From positions 107,136 to 171,135 of the forward strand of contig WGNB01000018.1 in NCBI GenBank assembly GCA_016124795.1: a stretch of 64,000 nucleotides of DNA, read 5' to 3'. Position 1 is the first letter of the stretch, and every line of letters starts with the position of its first letter. This document shows positions 38,879-49,107 of the stretch, one piece after another. The notes beneath the pieces were generated by a model, which saw nothing but the letters and a program-made list of their open reading frames with translations, had not been told where the DNA came from and did no database searches. Origin of the DNA: Rhodopseudomonas sp. (GTDB taxonomy: Bacteria; Pseudomonadota; Alphaproteobacteria; Rhizobiales; Xanthobacteraceae). A program made the translations under genes and the position numbers.

Positions 38879-39814
38879 ATGCCGCAATCCGCAGCTACGA
38901 TGGACCGCCAGACTTGGCTGCTGCTGGTTCTGCTGTCCGTCCTGTGGGGCGGAGCGTTTTTTTTCTCGAGCGCTGCGCTGCGCGAACTGCCAACCTTCAC
39001 CATCGTGCTGGCGCGTGTCGGCTTTGGCGCCTTGTTTCTTGCGCCCTTCGTCAGGCGCCTCGGCGGCGCCTGGCCGAAAACGCTCGCCGACTGGCAGCCG
39101 TTTTTCGTCATGGGCATGCTCAACAACGTCATTCCGTTCTCGCTCGTGATCAGCGGACAGAATTACATCTCTGGCGGCATGGCTTCAGTGCTCAACGCGA
39201 CGACGCCTTTGTTCACGGTTCTGGTATTGGGTGCGTTTGGCGACGAAAAGTTGATCGCGCGGCGGATTGCCGGCGTCACCATCGGCGCGATCGGCGTAGC
39301 GGTGCTGCGCGGGCCAGGCCTTGCGCTATCGCATCACCAGACAATCGGCATGTTGCTTTGTCTCGGCGCCGCATTGAGCTACGGATTTTCCGGCTTGTGG
39401 GGTCGCCGCAAACTGGTCGGCGTGCCGCCGGTGACCTCGGCGGCCTGCCAGCTCACCTGTTCGACCGTGGTGATGGCGACCGTTGCGGCTATTGCCGACA
39501 GGCCCTGGACCTTGCCCATGCCAGGCGCGGCGACATGGGCCGCGCTCATTGGCCTCGCCATGCTCGGGACGTCTCTGGCCTATATCGTGTTCTTCACCAT
39601 TCTGACGCGCGCCGGCGCCACCAACGTCATGCTGGTGACGCTTCTCATCCCGGTCACCGCCATTCTACTCGGCGTCCTGGTGCTGGGCGAACCGCTGACG
39701 ATCAGCGAAATCGTCGGCGCGCTGATTGTCGCCGCTTCATTGCTGGTCATTGACGGCCGGATTTTCTCGCTTTTGCAGGCCCGACAGCGCGTCACAGACC
39801 CGCCGTCAGCTTGA
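38879..39814 (+). CDS. DMT-family (EamA) transporter
   Basis: 311 aa, ten membrane segments in two EamA repeats. Segment 1 has LLLVLLSVLWGGAFFFSSAA, repeat end QNYISGGMASVLNATTPLFT; second repeat LGTSLAYIVFFTILTRAGAT and VLGEPLTISEIVGALIV are typical. It exports amino acids or metabolites. AAGGA 7 nt before the ATG. Its 3' end overlaps the porin gene on the other strand by 23 bp. Confidence 0.9.
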   Translation: MPQSAATMDRQTWLLLVLLSVLWGGAFFFSSAALRELPTFTIVLARVGFGALFLAPFVRRLGGAWPKTLADWQPFFVMGMLNNVIPFSLVISGQNYISGGMASVLNATTPLFTVLVLGAFGDEKLIARRIAGVTIGAIGVAVLRGPGLALSHHQTIGMLLCLGAALSYGFSGLWGRRKLVGVPPVTSAACQLTCSTVVMATVAAIADRPWTLPMPGAATWAALIGLAMLGTSLAYIVFFTILTRAGATNVMLVTLLIPVTAILLGVLVLGEPLTISEIVGALIVAASLLVIDGRIFSLLQARQRVTDPPSA

Positions 39815-41039
39815 GCGTCGCGAAGAAACCGCCCAGATCAAAGTTATGATAGCGCACGGTGTACTGACCATCGGCGACGTCATCATGATTACCGAGCCGC
39901 TGCAGGCCATTTATATAGCTATGGTATTCGTAGCCGGCCTTGGCCGCGAGACTGTAATCGTTCCAGACATAATCATAGGCCAAGGCGGCACGGGTATGCA
40001 TGACCGGGATGACACGTTGCATGGACTGCGTCTGCACGGAGCCGATACCGGTTCCGTTATAAATATCGGATATCGACGATGTTGATGACGCCAGCAACAG
40101 GCCCGCGGTCGCCCTCGTCTCGAGCGAGAAACCGGCCATCAGCGGATTGAGGCGGCCGAACGGCCTGGACGTCAAACTCAACCCGGCCTGCGGTCCAACG
40201 CCGGTGAACTTGGCGGAGCCTGTCGACGTACCAAGTACGCCCGTCTGGCTGTAAACTTCGGTTTCATTCCAGTCCATCTGGACGAATTCGGCGCCATAAA
40301 GAAAGCTCAGGCCCGACACGCCCCAGTCAATCGGCTCCGCCATGAGAATGTCCGCGCTGCGGTAATTCATAGCGATGTCGGACGTCGCGGTGCCAACATA
40401 ATTCTCGAAATTAGCCAATAAATCGGCGCTGCCACGGGCGGCCCACAAACTGCTCCCGGCAAATTGCTGATGGCTCGAGGCAGACAACTGGGTATAGGAC
40501 GCCGTCAACTTGCGGCCGGTAAAGCCGTTTGTATAGGCCGCGCCGAGCCGAAAAGCCGAATTGAAATCGGGGTTATTGCCGTAGAGCGTACCACTCGCGG
40601 AGCCTGCCGCCGTGCCCGTACTGGCAAAATAGGTGTCGGTTAAATACGGCTTGAAATAAAGGTAGCTGGCGTCGATTGAAAACGAACTGCGCTGGGGCAC
40701 CGACGCGAATGTCTCGGATGCCAGGCCCTTGGACGTCAATCCCCTGCTCGCGCCCTTGCGCGACGGCGCGTCGGCCCTGGCCGCCAATGTCTGCCCTTCG
40801 CGATTGCGGCGCTTCACGTCGCGGCGGGTCTTTGCCAACGTCGAACGGCTCTTGCCGAGCTCAGTGCGCAATTCACCGATCAATTTTTCCTGTCTGGCGA
40901 GCTTGGTCTGCTGTGCCTTGAACATGCGGAACAGCTCCGCATTCGAAGGCGCATCTTGCGCGACAGCCGAACCAACCGCGAGACAAGAGCCTCCCGCAAA
41001 AGCGACAGACGACACCATAAATGTTGCAAGCGACCGCAT
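39792..41039 (-). CDS. Outer-membrane porin-like protein (Lpg1974 type)
   Basis: 415 aa. Signal peptide ending VGSAVAQ, a short coiled coil (LFRMFKAQQTKLARQEKLIG), a basic linker, then a beta-barrel domain (SIDASYLYFKPYLTDTYFAS, FRLGAAYTNGF, LSFLYGAEFVQMDWNETEVY, GGFFATLKLTAGL) matching the Lpg1974/MOMP-like porin family with repeated aromatic strand ends. Probably forms a barrel pore anchored through the N-terminal coil to peptidoglycan. Confidence 0.8.
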   Translation of the reverse strand: MRSLATFMVSSVAFAGGSCLAVGSAVAQDAPSNAELFRMFKAQQTKLARQEKLIGELRTELGKSRSTLAKTRRDVKRRNREGQTLAARADAPSRKGASRGLTSKGLASETFASVPQRSSFSIDASYLYFKPYLTDTYFASTGTAAGSASGTLYGNNPDFNSAFRLGAAYTNGFTGRKLTASYTQLSASSHQQFAGSSLWAARGSADLLANFENYVGTATSDIAMNYRSADILMAEPIDWGVSGLSFLYGAEFVQMDWNETEVYSQTGVLGTSTGSAKFTGVGPQAGLSLTSRPFGRLNPLMAGFSLETRATAGLLLASSTSSISDIYNGTGIGSVQTQSMQRVIPVMHTRAALAYDYVWNDYSLAAKAGYEYHSYINGLQRLGNHDDVADGQYTVRYHNFDLGGFFATLKLTAGL

Positions 41040-41396
41040 AAGCCCCCCTGTTCGGCGAAAAAATGAAACGCAGGGAACACGGACTCAGGGCCTGCTACCG
41101 GAACGGTCGAGGCCGAAACTGGAAAAGGATTGTGCCGCTCAAAGCCCGCAAAAGGGCTGGCATCAGCCGAGCGATTCGCCTGGTACGATAATGCGGTTGA
41201 GGATGTAAACGCGGCGTTAAACGGCCAAGGACGCTGCCGCGGACGACAGGACCGCGCCGGCTCCCGAAACCGCGAAAAACCGACGGAAAACAGCCTTCTT
41301 TCCCAGTTGCACGAACGAATTGGCCTGCTATATCCAGCACCGAGTTCCACGCTTACCCGCGCTCGTTCGCGGGAGTGAGCATCAAGGAGAATGACC
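41040..41396. other. Divergent intergenic region before thrS
   Basis: About 355 bp between the porin and thrS starts. It should carry both promoters; a GATAAT box at 41187-41192 is a candidate. No T-box or other riboswitch motif was seen. Confidence 0.5.
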
Positions 41397-43355
41397 ATGG
41401 TCGCAGTGACCTTCCCCGACGGCGCACGCCGTGAATTCCCCAACGGCATTTCCGGTCTCGACATCGCCAAGGGCATTTCGCCCTCTCTGGCCAAGCGCAC
41501 CGTTGCCATGGCGCTCGATGGCACGGTCGTCGATCTCGCCGATCCGATTGAGCGCGACACCAGCATCGAATTCGTGTCGCGAGACGACCCGCGTGCGCTC
41601 GAACTGATCCGTCACGATGCCGCCCACGTGCTGGCCGAAGCGGTGCAGGAATTGTGGCCCGGCACGCAAGTCACCATCGGCCCGGTGATCGAGAACGGCT
41701 TTTATTACGACTTCGCTCGCAACCAGCCGTTCACGCCCGAAGACCTGCCTGTCATCGAAAAGAAGATGAAGGAAATCATCGCGCGCGATAAGCCCTTCAC
41801 CAAGGAGGTCTGGTCGCGCGACGAGGCCAAGAAGGTATTCGCCGACAAGGGCGAGCACTTCAAGGTCGAACTGGTCGACGCCATTCCCGAAGACCAGCAG
41901 ATCAAGATCTACAAGCAGGGTGATTGGTTCGACCTGTGCCGCGGCCCGCACATGACGTCGGTCGGCAAGATCGGCAACGCCTTCAAGCTGATGCGGGTGG
42001 CCGGCGCTTATTGGCGCGGCGATTCAAACAACCCGATGCTGTCGCGCATTTATGGCACCGCCTTCGCCAAGCAGGACGACCTCGACGCCTATCTCAAGCA
42101 GATGGAAGAGGCCGAGAAACGCGACCACCGCAAGCTCGGCCGCGAGATGGATCTGTTCCACTTCCAGGAAGAAGGCCCCGGCACGGTGTTCTGGCACGCC
42201 AATGGCTGGACCATCTTCCAGGAAATCATCGCTTATATGCGCCGCCGCCTGAAGGGCGACTATCAGGAGGTCAACGCGCCGCAGATGCTCGACAAGTCGC
42301 TGTGGGAGACCTCCGGTCACTGGCAGTGGTATCGCGAAAGCATGTTCGCGGCGCAATCGGCCGGCGATGACGCGGAAGACAAGCGATGGTTCGCCATCAA
42401 GCCGATGAACTGCCCCGGTCATGTGCAGATCTACAAGCACGGCCTCAAGAGCTATCGCGAACTGCCGATCCGGCTTGCCGAATTCGGCATCGTGCACCGG
42501 TATGAAGCCTCTGGCGCGATGCACGGCCTCTTGCGCGTGCGCGCCTTTACCCAGGACGACGCGCATATCTTCTGCACCGAGGACCAACTCGCCGAGGAAT
42601 GCCTCAAGATCAACGAACTGATCCTGACGACCTACGCCGATTTCGGCTTCGAGGGCGACCTTGTCGTCAAGCTGTCGACCCGGCCGGAGAAGCGCGTCGG
42701 TTCTGACGCCGCCTGGGATCATGCCGAAAGCGTGATGCAGAATGTGCTGACCCGCATCGCCAAGGACAACAACCGCATCAAGACCGCGGTCAATCCCGGC
42801 GAAGGCGCGTTCTACGGGCCGAAATTCGAATACGTGTTGCGCGACGCCATCGGCCGCGACTGGCAGTGCGGCACCACGCAGGTGGACTTCAACCTGCCGG
42901 AGCGGTTCGAGGCCTTCTATATCGCGCCGGACGGTTCGAAGCAGACCCCGGTGATGGTGCATCGCGCGATCTGCGGGTCGCTGGAGCGCTTCCTCGGCGT
43001 CGTGCTCGAGCACTACGCCGGTCACCTGCCGCTCTGGCTGGCGCCCAAGCAGGCCGTCGTCTGCACCATCACCCAGGATGCCGACGCCTATGCCGCCGAG
43101 GTGACGGCGGCCGCCCGCAAAGCCGGCTTGCGCGTCGATGCCGATCTTCGCAACGAGAAGATCAATTACAAGGTGCGCGAGCACTCGCTGGCCAAGGTAC
43201 CGGTGCTGCTGGTGGTCGGCAAGAAGGAAGGCGAAAACCGGCAGGTTTCGATCCGTCGGCTTGGCTCGGAGAAGCAGACCGTGATGGGCCTGGACGAGGC
43301 TCTGGCGATGCTGACGGACGAGGCGCTGCCGCCGGACCTCAAACGCGCGAAGTAG
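41397..43355 (+). CDS. thrS: Threonine--tRNA ligase
   Basis: 652 aa. TGS domain ([20 protein letters not shown]), editing domain ([20 protein letters not shown] then ENGFYYDF), class II catalytic core ([40 protein letters not shown] with motif 2, motif 3 [18 protein letters not shown]) and anticodon-binding domain at the end ([20 protein letters not shown]). Start: ATG at 41397 has AAGGAG 7 nt upstream; the ATG two codons earlier is too close. A full housekeeping enzyme. Confidence 0.98.
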   Translation: MVAVTFPDGARREFPNGISGLDIAKGISPSLAKRTVAMALDGTVVDLADPIERDTSIEFVSRDDPRALELIRHDAAHVLAEAVQELWPGTQVTIGPVIENGFYYDFARNQPFTPEDLPVIEKKMKEIIARDKPFTKEVWSRDEAKKVFADKGEHFKVELVDAIPEDQQIKIYKQGDWFDLCRGPHMTSVGKIGNAFKLMRVAGAYWRGDSNNPMLSRIYGTAFAKQDDLDAYLKQMEEAEKRDHRKLGREMDLFHFQEEGPGTVFWHANGWTIFQEIIAYMRRRLKGDYQEVNAPQMLDKSLWETSGHWQWYRESMFAAQSAGDDAEDKRWFAIKPMNCPGHVQIYKHGLKSYRELPIRLAEFGIVHRYEASGAMHGLLRVRAFTQDDAHIFCTEDQLAEECLKINELILTTYADFGFEGDLVVKLSTRPEKRVGSDAAWDHAESVMQNVLTRIAKDNNRIKTAVNPGEGAFYGPKFEYVLRDAIGRDWQCGTTQVDFNLPERFEAFYIAPDGSKQTPVMVHRAICGSLERFLGVVLEHYAGHLPLWLAPKQAVVCTITQDADAYAAEVTAAARKAGLRVDADLRNEKINYKVREHSLAKVPVLLVVGKKEGENRQVSIRRLGSEKQTVMGLDEALAMLTDEALPPDLKRAK

Positions 43356-43358
43356 CGC

Positions 43359-44276
43359 CTATTCTTCCTGCGCGGCCGCCGCACGCGCGCAGGATTCGAT
43401 CATGACCAACGCGCTGGCGAAGAAATTCTCCATCGCGTCGGTCAGGGCCGGCAGAACGGTCACCCTCGTCATGTCGCCATGACGAATGATCAGCCGGGCG
43501 GATTCGGCATCGCGCTGCACCGACCGGACGTGAATGCCCGACACCGAAAACCGCCGCGCCAGATCGGCGACGGTGACCGGACGCATCTCCTCCGGCACCA
43601 GATCAGCATAATCCGGGCCGGCCAGAAGCGCACAGAACATCAGCGGCAAACCGGCATCGCGGTCGAGCATCCGCTGCAATTCCGGCGCTGCATTGACCAT
43701 TCTGTATCCCGCGAGAAACATCGCCGCCATCGCCGAGACAAAACGGGGATAAAACGGATCGTCCAGATCATCGCCGATGCGCTCGGCGAATCTGGTGTCC
43801 CCGCGGACGCAATCCAACGCCAACAGCAGTTGCCGATTCCGCTCCCGGTGCAGCCGAACCAGTCTGGACGTCGGCACATAGCGCCGAACGCCACGGACAC
43901 GATCTTCGGCTCGCTCCAAAAAACCGGTGGCGCGCATCATCAACAGGATGCCTTCGACACGCCCTCCGCCGCACAAACCGGCACCGACACAAATTTCGCG
44001 CAGGCGCGCGGCCGTCAGTCCGGACGACGGCTCGTTCGGCCGATAGCTGAAATGCAGATACATGCAGATCAGGGCAATGCCAAAACGACCCCGATCATTG
44101 AGCACGCGATTGCCCAACCACCGCCGTTGGTAATATCTGAGATTGTCGGCTGCGATGGCGGCGACCGCTTGCCTGAAACGCGACTCCAGGCGCATCGCGG
44201 CAATTTGATCCGGCGTCGGCATCGATGGCGTCGCTGGCTCGGTCGGCAACGGTGCGTTCAAGACGGCGATCTGCAT
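43359..44276 (-). CDS. Unknown protein, possible winged-helix regulator
   Basis: 305 aa. Residues 60-130 (FGIALICMYLHFSYRPNEPS, LTAARLREICVGAGLCGGGR, VEGILLMMRATGFL) look like a winged-helix domain, and residues 235-285 (RPVTVADLARRFSVSGIHVR then QRDAESARLIIRHGDM) a second, HTH-like one. Together they suggest a DNA-binding regulator of an unnamed family in Bradyrhizobium-like genomes. Convergent with thrS, 3 nt apart, with no terminator between. Confidence 0.6.
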   Translation of the reverse strand: MQIAVLNAPLPTEPATPSMPTPDQIAAMRLESRFRQAVAAIAADNLRYYQRRWLGNRVLNDRGRFGIALICMYLHFSYRPNEPSSGLTAARLREICVGAGLCGGGRVEGILLMMRATGFLERAEDRVRGVRRYVPTSRLVRLHRERNRQLLLALDCVRGDTRFAERIGDDLDDPFYPRFVSAMAAMFLAGYRMVNAAPELQRMLDRDAGLPLMFCALLAGPDYADLVPEEMRPVTVADLARRFSVSGIHVRSVQRDAESARLIIRHGDMTRVTVLPALTDAMENFFASALVMIESCARAAAAQEE

Positions 44277-44553
44277 TGTGATTTCGAGGCCAAACTTTCG
44301 ACAGGAATAACTACACTATAAACGCCACGATTCGCGCCACGGGCGATCTGAATTACGTGTCGCAAGATGGGCGCTTCGCTGAGCACGAACGGCGAAGTCG
44401 CCAAATTGCGGGACGATTCAAGCCAACGCACTCGGAAGCCAGCAAGCGGCATTGGCTGGCCGGTCGCGGTCTCCCCCTCCGAAGAAACCGCGAAGTCCGG
44501 ACGCGCCAACTGCCTGCCACCCCCCGTTCAAGCGGCCAATAAAGCGGTGCGGG

Positions 44554-44898
44554 CTACTTCTGCGTGTGAATATAGGCAGCCAGATCGGCGGCTTCGGCGC
44601 GTGACAGGCTCATGTCCGGCATTTTGGGATGCGGCGCCAACAGGAACAGCGCAATTCCCGCAGCATCCAGTCCCCGCGTTTTGGCAATCGTCGAGAACGC
44701 TGGCGCCTGTGTCCCACCCTGGGCCTGGTCGGCGGATACGACATGGCAGGCGGCGCACCAACGTTTAGCCAGCGTCTCCCCGCGAGCCGCGTCAGCCGCC
44801 AACGCAGCCCCGCTCCAGGTCATGCCCGCAATCAAAAGGCACGCAACCGTTAAGGTCCTCGAGATGAGGACCGTGAAAAATCCGCTCATCGACCTCAT
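44554..44898 (-). CDS. Small periplasmic c-type cytochrome
   Basis: 114 aa. A signal segment (LTVACLLIAGMTWSGAALA) is followed by the heme motif CAACH (48-52) and the distal methionine region (PHPKMPDMSLSRAEAADL), the class I cytochrome c pattern. It carries electrons in the periplasm. Start is uncertain between 44898 and 44889; neither has a strong ribosome binding site. No oxidase or dehydrogenase gene is beside it. Confidence 0.85.
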   Translation of the reverse strand: MRSMSGFFTVLISRTLTVACLLIAGMTWSGAALAADAARGETLAKRWCAACHVVSADQAQGGTQAPAFSTIAKTRGLDAAGIALFLLAPHPKMPDMSLSRAEAADLAAYIHTQK

Positions 44899-44987
44899 CC
44901 CAATAGGTTCAACACAACGCCACTATCCAATTCAGCCACTCTGTAGAAAATGACATAGCTCAAGCCATCGGTAAATATTGTCGCCGA

Positions 44988-46457
44988 TCAACGGGAGGCT
45001 GCCGAGGGCCGCATCGGCGCCTCAACATTACCGATCCGGCGGGGCCTGCCAACCGGCGCGCCAGCAACCAGCGAAGCGTCGTTGGCCGGATCGCCGTCTT
45101 CAATAAGGCTGAGAAATCGCTCGGCCCAATGCCTTAGATCGTTCTCCACCAGCACGCGGAAATTCGCGGCGTGGCGCATGCGGCGCTCCTCCAGCGGCAT
45201 CGACAAGGCTCGATTGATCGCGATTGCGACGCCTTCCGGGTCGTAAGGGTTTACCAGGACAGCGGCTCCGCATTCCCGCGCCGCGCCGGCAAAGCGCGAG
45301 AGCACCAGCACGCCGGGATTGTCTGGATCCTGAGCGGCGATATATTCCTTGGCGACCAGATTCATGCCGTCACGCAACGGCGTTACGAGTGCGACCCGCG
45401 CGCTGCGATAAAGTCCCGCCAATGCGGTGCGGCTATGCGCTTTATTGATATAGCGCAGCGGTGTCCAGGACGCCTCGCCGAACTGACCGTTGATGCGCCC
45501 GGCGGCCTCACCCACAATCCGGCCAAGATCGGCATATTCCGCAATGTCGGTCCGGCTGCGCGGCGTAATCTGCAAATAGGTCACCAGACCGCGCCAATCG
45601 GGGAAACCGTTCAGAAACCGTTCGAACGCAGCCATGCGCTCCGGTATGCCCTTGCTGTAGTCGAGCCGATCGACGCCGATAATCATGGCGCGCCCAACCA
45701 TGCTGGCCAGCACCTCGCTGACGAAAGCCGAACCGACCGCACGCCGCGCTAGCCGTGAGAACGCTTCGGTCTCGACACCGACCGGGAATACACCGACGCG
45801 CACCACACGATCATCGTAGATAAAGCCGTCCGCACCGTCGCGCTTGAGGCCAACCTCGTCGGCGAGGTAACGCGAAAAATTATTGGCGTCGATTTCAGTC
45901 TGAAACCCGACCAGATCGTATTGGCACAGCGCCGGCACCAATCGCTCGTGATTGGGCAAAGCCGCCAGGATTTCCGGTGGCGGACACGGAATATGGAGAA
46001 AAAAGCCGATCCGATTGCGGCGACCGTGATCGCGTAGCGTCTTGGCCAGCGGCATCAGATGATAGTCATGCACCCAGATTACATCGTCTGGCCGCAGCAA
46101 TTTCTCAAGATTGTCCGCAAAGACGTTATTGACACGGAAATAGCCGCTCAGATCGCGTCGGGTGAACTCGGCAAGGTCAAGCCGATAATGCAGGATCGGC
46201 CATAAAACCCGGTTGGCAAACCCGTTATAAAACTCCTCGTAATCGTCGCGCTTGAGATCGACTGTGACGTAGGAGACGTTATCCTGAATTATCGTATTGG
46301 CCGGCCCCGGATCGCCATCGGCCACCTTGCCGCTCCAGCCGAACCAAACGCCACCGCGTTTCTTCAACGCCGGTCGGATCGACACTTCGAGTCCGCCGGC
46401 GCGCGCATTACCGTCAGGCACCCCGACCCGGTTTGAAACTACGATAAGCCGCGCCAA
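44988..46457 (-). CDS. otsA: Trehalose-6-phosphate synthase
   Basis: 489 aa. ARLIVVSNRVGVPDG at the N-terminus, WVHDYHLMPLAKTLRDHGRR, HIPCPPPEILAALPN, LVGFQTEIDANNFSRYLADE, GVDRLDYSKGIPERMAAFER and PLRDGMNLVAKEYIAAQDPD give the GT20 enzyme that joins UDP-glucose and glucose-6-phosphate. Start: a TTG at 46457 gives the family N-terminus and has a GGGGGG ribosome binding site; it overlaps the GH15 gene by 19 bp. Last gene of an otsB-GH15-otsA operon. Confidence 0.97.
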   Translation of the reverse strand: MARLIVVSNRVGVPDGNARAGGLEVSIRPALKKRGGVWFGWSGKVADGDPGPANTIIQDNVSYVTVDLKRDDYEEFYNGFANRVLWPILHYRLDLAEFTRRDLSGYFRVNNVFADNLEKLLRPDDVIWVHDYHLMPLAKTLRDHGRRNRIGFFLHIPCPPPEILAALPNHERLVPALCQYDLVGFQTEIDANNFSRYLADEVGLKRDGADGFIYDDRVVRVGVFPVGVETEAFSRLARRAVGSAFVSEVLASMVGRAMIIGVDRLDYSKGIPERMAAFERFLNGFPDWRGLVTYLQITPRSRTDIAEYADLGRIVGEAAGRINGQFGEASWTPLRYINKAHSRTALAGLYRSARVALVTPLRDGMNLVAKEYIAAQDPDNPGVLVLSRFAGAARECGAAVLVNPYDPEGVAIAINRALSMPLEERRMRHAANFRVLVENDLRHWAERFLSLIEDGDPANDASLVAGAPVGRPRRIGNVEAPMRPSAASR

Positions 46458-48265
46458 TATCGATCCCCCCAACTACGAGACAATTTGATCGCGGTCAGGA
46501 TCAATCCGGACATCGAATAAGTCTGCGGGAAGTTTCCCCACAGCTTGCCGGTGGCCGGATGGACATCTTCTGACAAAAGTCCGTAGCGATTTTTCAAATT
46601 CAATGCGTCGGCAAACATTTCCCGAGCCTCATCGCGCCGCCCGATATCCCACATGGCGTCAATCAGCCAGAAACGGCAGATTAAAAAGGCCGTTTCCGGA
46701 ACTCCGAAATCGTCAGCGGCGACATATCGCATAACGTGGAAGTCGCGACGAAGTTCACGCGCAATGGCCTCAACGGTCGAAACAAAACGTGGATCGTCCG
46801 GCGCGACAAGCCCCAACTCGGCCAGCAATAGCGAACTGGCGTCGAGATCGTCACCGCCGAAAGCGGCGGCGAAGGCATTCCGTTTTGGATTCCACGCCTT
46901 TTGCAGCACTTCGTCGCGGATGGCGTCGGCGCGGTCCCCCCAATACTGAGCCCTGTCCGACAAGCCCAGATGCGCTGCGATAGCCTCCAGACGTTGCACG
47001 CCCGCCCAGCACATCGCCGCGGAATGCGTATGGACATTCTGCCGCCCGCGGAACTCCCAAAGGCCAGCATCCGGCATCAGCGCCAACCGGGCCGCTTGTT
47101 CGCCAAGGCGTTCGATCGAGCGGAACAATGCCGCATCGCCGGGGCGCGGCAGCCTCCGGTCAAAGAACATCGGCGTTGCCGCCATGATGATGCTGCCATA
47201 GACGTCGTGCTGGACCTGACTGGCCGCCGCATTGCCGACCCGCACCGGGCCATCGCCGCGGTATCCGGCCAGCGCCGGGGCGATCCGCTCCTCGAGACCG
47301 TCGGTCGGCACAATGCCGTACAGCGGATCGACCGCCCCTTCCCGGCCAGTCGAAATGGTCAGTATGTAGGAGATGAAATCTTCCATGGTGCGGGTCGCAC
47401 CGATACGGTTGAGAGCGCTCACCACGAAGAAGGCGTCCCGCAGCCAACAATAGCGATAATCCCAGGTCCGGCCCGACCCCGGACCTTCGGGAATCGATGT
47501 CGTCAATGCGGCAACGATCGCCCCGGTCTCTTCGAAATTGCACAGTTTTAGCGTGATCGCGGAGCGGATAATCTCGTCCTGCCAATCGATTGAAAACGCC
47601 AGCCGCCTCACCCATTCCTGCCAATAATCGCGCGTCCGGTCGGTAAAATCGCGGCAGGTACTCGCCAGGGATCCCTCGAAGGGCTCATCCGGACCGAACA
47701 CCATATTGACCGGCCGGGTCAGTACGAACGAGGCCTCGTTCTCGATATAAGACAGCGGTGCATCGGTGGTCAGCCGAACGGGCACATCATCGCGCCAATA
47801 GCGGATATGATTGCTGCCAGCGGTCCGGGTCGCCACCGGCTCACCATAGCGATGCGTGGCGCGGAACCGGATCGTGACGCGCGGCATGCCGGCAAGCGGC
47901 TCGACAATCCGCATCAGTTGCGGCGGGCGGAAGGTTCGGCCATGGATATGAAAGCGCGGTGCAAAATCGGTGACGCGAATCTTGCCGCCGTTGCGATCGG
48001 ACATCTCGCTGACGACGATCGCTGTGTTACGCACATAATTCGACTGGGTCTCCACCAGGCCGTCGAGCACGACGTCGGTGAAGCCTTTTTCCTCGCTGCC
48101 TGACAGCAACCGACTGAAGACCGGATCGCCGTCATAACGCGGCAGACACCACCACAAAATGCGCGCTTCGGGATTGACGAGCGCGGCGGTGCGACCATTA
48201 CCGATCACAGCGAGGTCAAGGCCGTAATCAATTGGTTCTCGATCGGATAGACCGGGGTTTGCCAT
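46439..48265 (-). CDS. Glycoside hydrolase family 15 (glucoamylase/trehalase-type)
   Basis: 608 aa. DYGLDLAVIGNGRTAALVNP, WWCLPRYDGDPVF at the start; the alpha/alpha toroid holds GSGRTWDYRYCWLRDAFFVV, HSAAMCWAGVQRLEAIAAHL and LLSEDVHPATGKLWGNFPQT with the acidic GH15 residues. GH15 members hydrolyse maltodextrin or trehalose. Mycobacterial GH15 proteins act as trehalases. Lies between otsB and otsA in one transcription unit; it could recycle trehalose or act on glucan. No signal peptide, so cytoplasmic. Confidence 0.92.
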   Translation of the reverse strand: MANPGLSDREPIDYGLDLAVIGNGRTAALVNPEARILWWCLPRYDGDPVFSRLLSGSEEKGFTDVVLDGLVETQSNYVRNTAIVVSEMSDRNGGKIRVTDFAPRFHIHGRTFRPPQLMRIVEPLAGMPRVTIRFRATHRYGEPVATRTAGSNHIRYWRDDVPVRLTTDAPLSYIENEASFVLTRPVNMVFGPDEPFEGSLASTCRDFTDRTRDYWQEWVRRLAFSIDWQDEIIRSAITLKLCNFEETGAIVAALTTSIPEGPGSGRTWDYRYCWLRDAFFVVSALNRIGATRTMEDFISYILTISTGREGAVDPLYGIVPTDGLEERIAPALAGYRGDGPVRVGNAAASQVQHDVYGSIIMAATPMFFDRRLPRPGDAALFRSIERLGEQAARLALMPDAGLWEFRGRQNVHTHSAAMCWAGVQRLEAIAAHLGLSDRAQYWGDRADAIRDEVLQKAWNPKRNAFAAAFGGDDLDASSLLLAELGLVAPDDPRFVSTVEAIARELRRDFHVMRYVAADDFGVPETAFLICRFWLIDAMWDIGRRDEAREMFADALNLKNRYGLLSEDVHPATGKLWGNFPQTYSMSGLILTAIKLSRSWGDRYWRGLS

Positions 48266-48276
48266 CGCGCTGTCGC

Positions 48277-49065
48277 CTATTCGCTACCGGCAAGACTGCG
48301 TAAGGCGCACCGCACCTCTTCGGGCGACGAAAAGATGCCGGCCATCGTCCCAGGCATGACTCCAAAATCGCGGCCAACTGAAAAACCGATGCCATCCCAC
48401 TCCGGCAAGACGGCAAAAGCCGCCTCATCCGTCACGTCGTCACCGATGAACACGGGCCTTCGTCCGGAAAACGGCGCATAGGCCATCAAGGTTCTCAGGC
48501 CATTGCCTTTGTCGATATGCCGGCGCTTGACCTCGAACATGGCCTTGCCGAGCAGTACCACTGTATCTTCGGCCGGAAAGGCGTCACGGCCTGCCGCGAC
48601 ATGCTCACGCAAGCGCTCCTCGTGCTGCGGCGCCTGCCGGTAATGCAGCGCTACGGAATAACCCTTGTCCTCGAACTCGACACCGGAGCCCTCGAAAGCC
48701 GCATCGGTCAGGAATTTGCGCATCTCAGGTGGCAAATCGGCAATGCGTGTTACCGGAGCTGTCTGAGCAGGCCTGATCTCGGCACCGTGGCCGCCAACCA
48801 ACGGCAATCTTACAGGCGAAAACAGCATATCAAGGTCGCGGATCGGACGCCCACTTACCAGGGCAACTGCGCCACCGGTCAGATCGTAAAGCCGTATCAG
48901 CGATTGCTTGAGCGTGTCGGGAACATCGACCGCGGAAGGCGACGACCCAATGTCAATCAACGTGCCATCGACATCGAGCAAAAGCGCAATGGAACCGGGA
49001 TCGAGCGCACCGAACTTTCTGGAAGCCGCATCATTGGCCGCTTTGGGTATGATCGCCTGCGTCAC
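48277..49065 (-). CDS. otsB: Trehalose-6-phosphate phosphatase
   Basis: 262 aa. HAD motifs: LLLDVDGTLID (Asp nucleophile), VALVSGRPIRDLD, KGNGLRTLMAYAPFSGRRPV and FIGDDVTDEAAFAVLPEWDG (motif III), all as in OtsB. It removes phosphate from trehalose-6-phosphate. The start is taken as GTG at 49065, six nt after an AAGGA site; the ATGs at 49071 and 49095 are alternatives. First gene of the trehalose operon. Confidence 0.95.
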   Translation of the reverse strand: MTQAIIPKAANDAASRKFGALDPGSIALLLDVDGTLIDIGSSPSAVDVPDTLKQSLIRLYDLTGGAVALVSGRPIRDLDMLFSPVRLPLVGGHGAEIRPAQTAPVTRIADLPPEMRKFLTDAAFEGSGVEFEDKGYSVALHYRQAPQHEERLREHVAAGRDAFPAEDTVVLLGKAMFEVKRRHIDKGNGLRTLMAYAPFSGRRPVFIGDDVTDEAAFAVLPEWDGIGFSVGRDFGVMPGTMAGIFSSPEEVRCALRSLAGSE

Positions 49066-49107
49066 AATCATCCTTCCAAATCGTTCGGCAATCATGACCC
49101 GCGGTCG

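Noticed and set aside
41040..41396. T-box or other tRNA-sensing leader before thrS
   Set aside because: No T-box sequence or specifier stem is seen, and such leaders are not usual in Alphaproteobacteria.
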